From Dehalococcoidales bacterium (GTDB lineage Bacteria > Chloroflexota > Dehalococcoidia > Dehalococcoidales > JAQTRN01), in contig JAQTRN010000049.1 in the NCBI GenBank assembly GCA_028711795.1, positions 1 through 7,164 of the forward strand: a stretch of 7,164 nucleotides of DNA, read 5' to 3'. This document shows, piece by piece, positions 5,364 through 7,164 of the stretch. The notes under the pieces are model-generated. The model had not been told where the DNA came from and searched no databases. It was given only the letters and a program-made list of their open reading frames with translations. The translations under genes were made by a program, and so were the position numbers. Numbering within the stretch: position 1 is the first letter of the stretch; each line of letters opens with the position of its first letter.

Positions 5364-6371
5364 CTATCGCCGTCGCGCCACGACGTAGTCCGCCAGGTCC
5401 TTCAGGGACTGACGACTGGCATGGTCGGGTAAGCGGTTAAGATCACGACAGGCCCGGGAGCAATAGTCCGCGGCCAGAGCGTAGCATTCGTCAACAATCG
5501 GGGAATTGCGGACCAACTCTATGGCGCGACCCATCAGTCCGCGATCACTCCTGTATTGAAACCACTCTCTGACCGGATTATCTTCCGGGTAGCGTTCCAG
5601 GAGAAGCATAGCCGGCAGCGTTAGCGTTCCTTGGGCTAGATCCGAGCCAACTGGCTTACCCAGCTCCGCCTCCGTACCCACAAAGTCCAGGATATCATCT
5701 ACGATCTGAAAAGCGACACCGAGGTTATAGCCATATTCCCGCAGGACTTCGATTGATGCTTCCGGGGCTTCACTCAGGATGGCGCCCGACTCAGTGGACA
5801 GGGAAAAGAGCGAGGCGGTCTTGCTGGAGATGCGCCACAGGTAGTGCTGACGCGTCTGTTTTAGATTGAAGGCGTTAAAACTCTGGTTTATTTCCCCAGT
5901 GGAAATAACCATGAGGGTCTGGTGAAGTAGCCTGATGGCCCTGATACTCCCGGTTCGAGTAACAAGCTCTCCGGCCTTGGCAAAGAGATAGTCCCCGAGC
6001 AGCACCGCCTTCTCATCGTCCCAGACCGTATTGATAGTGGGACGCCCACGCCGGACTGCCGACTTATCAATGGCGTCATCGTGGACCAGAGTAGCGGTAT
6101 GCATAATCTCAATGGCCACCGCCATTGGCAGCAAACACTCAAGCTGGTAGTCATGGAACTTGCCCGATAGCAGAGTTAGGGCCGGGCGGATTCTCTTACC
6201 GCCGTTGATCAGACTATGGGATAGCAGTCTGACAAGGCCCCCATCACCCTGGATGCCGGTGGCTTGTTCCTGAGGTAACCAGGAGAAATCAGGCCGGCTC
6301 ACCGCCCGGACCATGGCTTCTACCCGGACGAGATCAGAAGCGATGGGGCTGTAGATATTGTCCAGCAGCAA
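5364..6371 (-). CDS. Trans long-chain polyprenyl diphosphate synthase
   Basis: This all-alpha prenyltransferase (IspB/HepT/GGPPS family) condenses isopentenyl diphosphate with allylic diphosphates. Counting from the upstream GTG at 6380, it shows GGKRIRP (60-66), the first Asp-rich motif DDAID (101-105) with R-R-G-x-P-T after it, the second Asp-rich motif DDILD (228-232), and GKPVGSDL (241-248). The residue five places before the first Asp-rich motif is Ala96. A small residue there is known to open the product pocket, suggesting a long chain such as a quinone side chain, but the exact length cannot be read. The usual G-K-x-T-L-P motif is GTLTLP, without its Lys. GGAGGTG overlaps the GTG at 6380, so TTG at 6371, 6 nt downstream of it, is the better start and gives 335 residues. 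It lies 35 nt after metG, probably in one operon. Confidence 0.95.
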   Translation of the reverse strand: MLLDNIYSPIASDLVRVEAMVRAVSRPDFSWLPQEQATGIQGDGGLVRLLSHSLINGGKRIRPALTLLSGKFHDYQLECLLPMAVAIEIMHTATLVHDDAIDKSAVRRGRPTINTVWDDEKAVLLGDYLFAKAGELVTRTGSIRAIRLLHQTLMVISTGEINQSFNAFNLKQTRQHYLWRISSKTASLFSLSTESGAILSEAPEASIEVLREYGYNLGVAFQIVDDILDFVGTEAELGKPVGSDLAQGTLTLPAMLLLERYPEDNPVREWFQYRSDRGLMGRAIELVRNSPIVDECYALAADYCSRACRDLNRLPDHASRQSLKDLADYVVARRR

Positions 6372-6377
6372 AATTAC

Positions 6378-6384
6378 CACCTCC
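6378..6384 (-). promoter_or_regulatory. Shine-Dalgarno that selects the TTG start of the polyprenyl synthase
   Basis: On the minus strand GGAGGTG (6384-6378) closely matches the 16S anti-Shine-Dalgarno. It contains the in-frame GTG at 6380, which therefore cannot serve as its start, and stands 6 nt before the in-frame TTG at 6371. Confidence 0.75.
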
Positions 6385-6406
6385 CTGATAGAGGTTAGTG
6401 ATGAAA

Positions 6407-7164
6407 CTAGTAAGCAGCCTTGCCCAGACGTTTGGTCTCTTCATCGACCAAAACTTCATCTAATTTATAGAAAAGCGGCGCCGGTGGCAGCAGAGACTCA
6501 CCCGCCACCGGTAGGCGCAGTCGCCAGCCATCAGCTTCAATACTGCCCTGAAAACCCAGAAACTCATGCAATTTCTGCGAACTGAATGGCAGGAAAGGAT
6601 ACATGACGGTCCTCAAGCCGGAAATTACTGCCATCGCTACATACAAAGCAGTAGCTGCCCCCTGCCTATCAGTCTTAATTGTTTTCCACGGCGATTTCTC
6701 ATCGAGGTACCGGTTAGCTTCCTGGGCCAGAGACATAGCCGTCCGTATGGCCTCTTTGAAATGACAATGCTGAAGGAGGTCGTCCGTAACATCAAGCGTT
6801 TTTCGGGCTAAATCAAGAATTGCCTGACTGGCACCATCAAATTCTCCCGGGGTCGGGACGCAACCGTTGAAATTACGGTAGACGAAGGTCAGGACCCGAT
6901 GGACCAGATTGCCATAAGTAGCCACCAGTTCATCATTGTTACGCCGCACAAATTCCCGCCAGGAAAAATCGGTATCGGCGGTTTCCGGCATGTTGATCGA
7001 TAGCAGATAACGCAACGGGTCGGGAGAGTAACGAGATAGATAGTCGGGCAGCCAGACCGCCCAGTTACGACTGGTAGACAACTTCTTACCTTCAATAGTC
7101 AGAAATTCGTTGGCCGGGACATCGTAAGGGAGATTCAGGCCATCGTAACCCAGCAACATGGCCG
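6407..7164 (-). CDS. metG: Methionyl-tRNA synthetase, C-terminal part (5' end beyond window)
   Basis: About 252 C-terminal residues of cytoplasmic MetRS are visible, and the frame runs off the right edge (an Ala codon precedes the first visible Met). Counting from that Met, NEFLTIEGKKLSTSRNW (17-33) holds the KMSKS-type signature loop as KLSTS, with Thr instead of the second Lys. The DTDFSWREFVRRNNDEL region (63-78) and the Asn149/Trp158 pair in the ANRYLDEKSPW segment belong to the end of the catalytic domain and the helical anticodon-binding domain. The K-x-S-T-S loop and this surrounding sequence are typical of actinobacterial and archaeal-like MetRS. The protein ends soon after the helical domain in RLGKAAY, so it lacks the C-terminal EMAPII-like tRNA-binding domain seen in many other MetRS. 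The HIGH motif is outside the window. The polyprenyl synthase gene follows after 35 nt. Confidence 0.97.
   Translation of the reverse strand, partial: AMLLGYDGLNLPYDVPANEFLTIEGKKLSTSRNWAVWLPDYLSRYSPDPLRYLLSINMPETADTDFSWREFVRRNNDELVATYGNLVHRVLTFVYRNFNGCVPTPGEFDGASQAILDLARKTLDVTDDLLQHCHFKEAIRTAMSLAQEANRYLDEKSPWKTIKTDRQGAATALYVAMAVISGLRTVMYPFLPFSSQKLHEFLGFQGSIEADGWRLRLPVAGESLLPPAPLFYKLDEVLVDEETKRLGKAAY

Noticed and set aside
1..7164. Mobile elements, CRISPR arrays, defence or toxin-antitoxin genes, tRNA or rRNA genes
   Set aside because: No transposase or integrase motifs, regular direct repeats, cloverleaf sequences or rRNA segments were seen by eye. Conserved housekeeping genes cover nearly all of the window.

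Overview
The window looks like a stretch of ordinary bacterial chromosome. It is packed with housekeeping genes, has moderate G+C, mostly Shine-Dalgarno-led starts, and very short gaps. Every open frame I could assign belongs to a well-known family. Two things suggest the phylum Chloroflexota, possibly class Dehalococcoidia: the MetRS is of the actinobacterial/archaeal-like type with a K-x-S-T-S loop, and the order ndk / rsfS / ftsH / polyprenyl synthase / metG resembles what I remember from that group. This placement is from memory and was not tested by a search. I see no mobile element, CRISPR array, tRNA, rRNA, prophage gene or sign of recent transfer, and no evidence of an undescribed system.

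Left part, plus strand (1-2412): the last codons of a probable thiL, then tsaE, tsaB, a beta-phosphoglucomutase-like HAD enzyme and ndk. Gaps are 6 nt, a 1-nt overlap, 3 nt and 30 nt, so this is very likely one operon. TsaE and TsaB belong to the machinery that makes the t6A modification of ANN-decoding tRNAs. Their partner TsaD is not in the window. Ndk balances nucleoside triphosphates.

Middle (2413-5333): rsfS, a ribosome silencing factor, lies on the minus strand and converges on ndk with only 12 nt between the stop codons. A 147-nt divergent control region (2800-2946) separates rsfS from ftsH on the plus strand. It holds a TATAAT box for each direction and a strong hairpin followed by a T run. 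ftsH encodes a complete membrane AAA+ zinc protease. moaE, the large subunit of molybdopterin synthase, follows 50 nt later on the same strand without the rest of the cofactor pathway.

Right part, minus strand (5364-7164): metG, cut off at the window edge, runs into a long-chain polyprenyl diphosphate synthase gene 35 nt downstream, probably as one transcript. The synthase converges on moaE across 30 nt, which contain a weak terminator-like hairpin. The synthase most likely starts at a TTG rather than at the upstream GTG.

The best leads are small. They are the layout of the rsfS/ftsH divergent promoter region, with possible leaderless translation of rsfS and possible attenuation ahead of ftsH, and several family-level residue substitutions.
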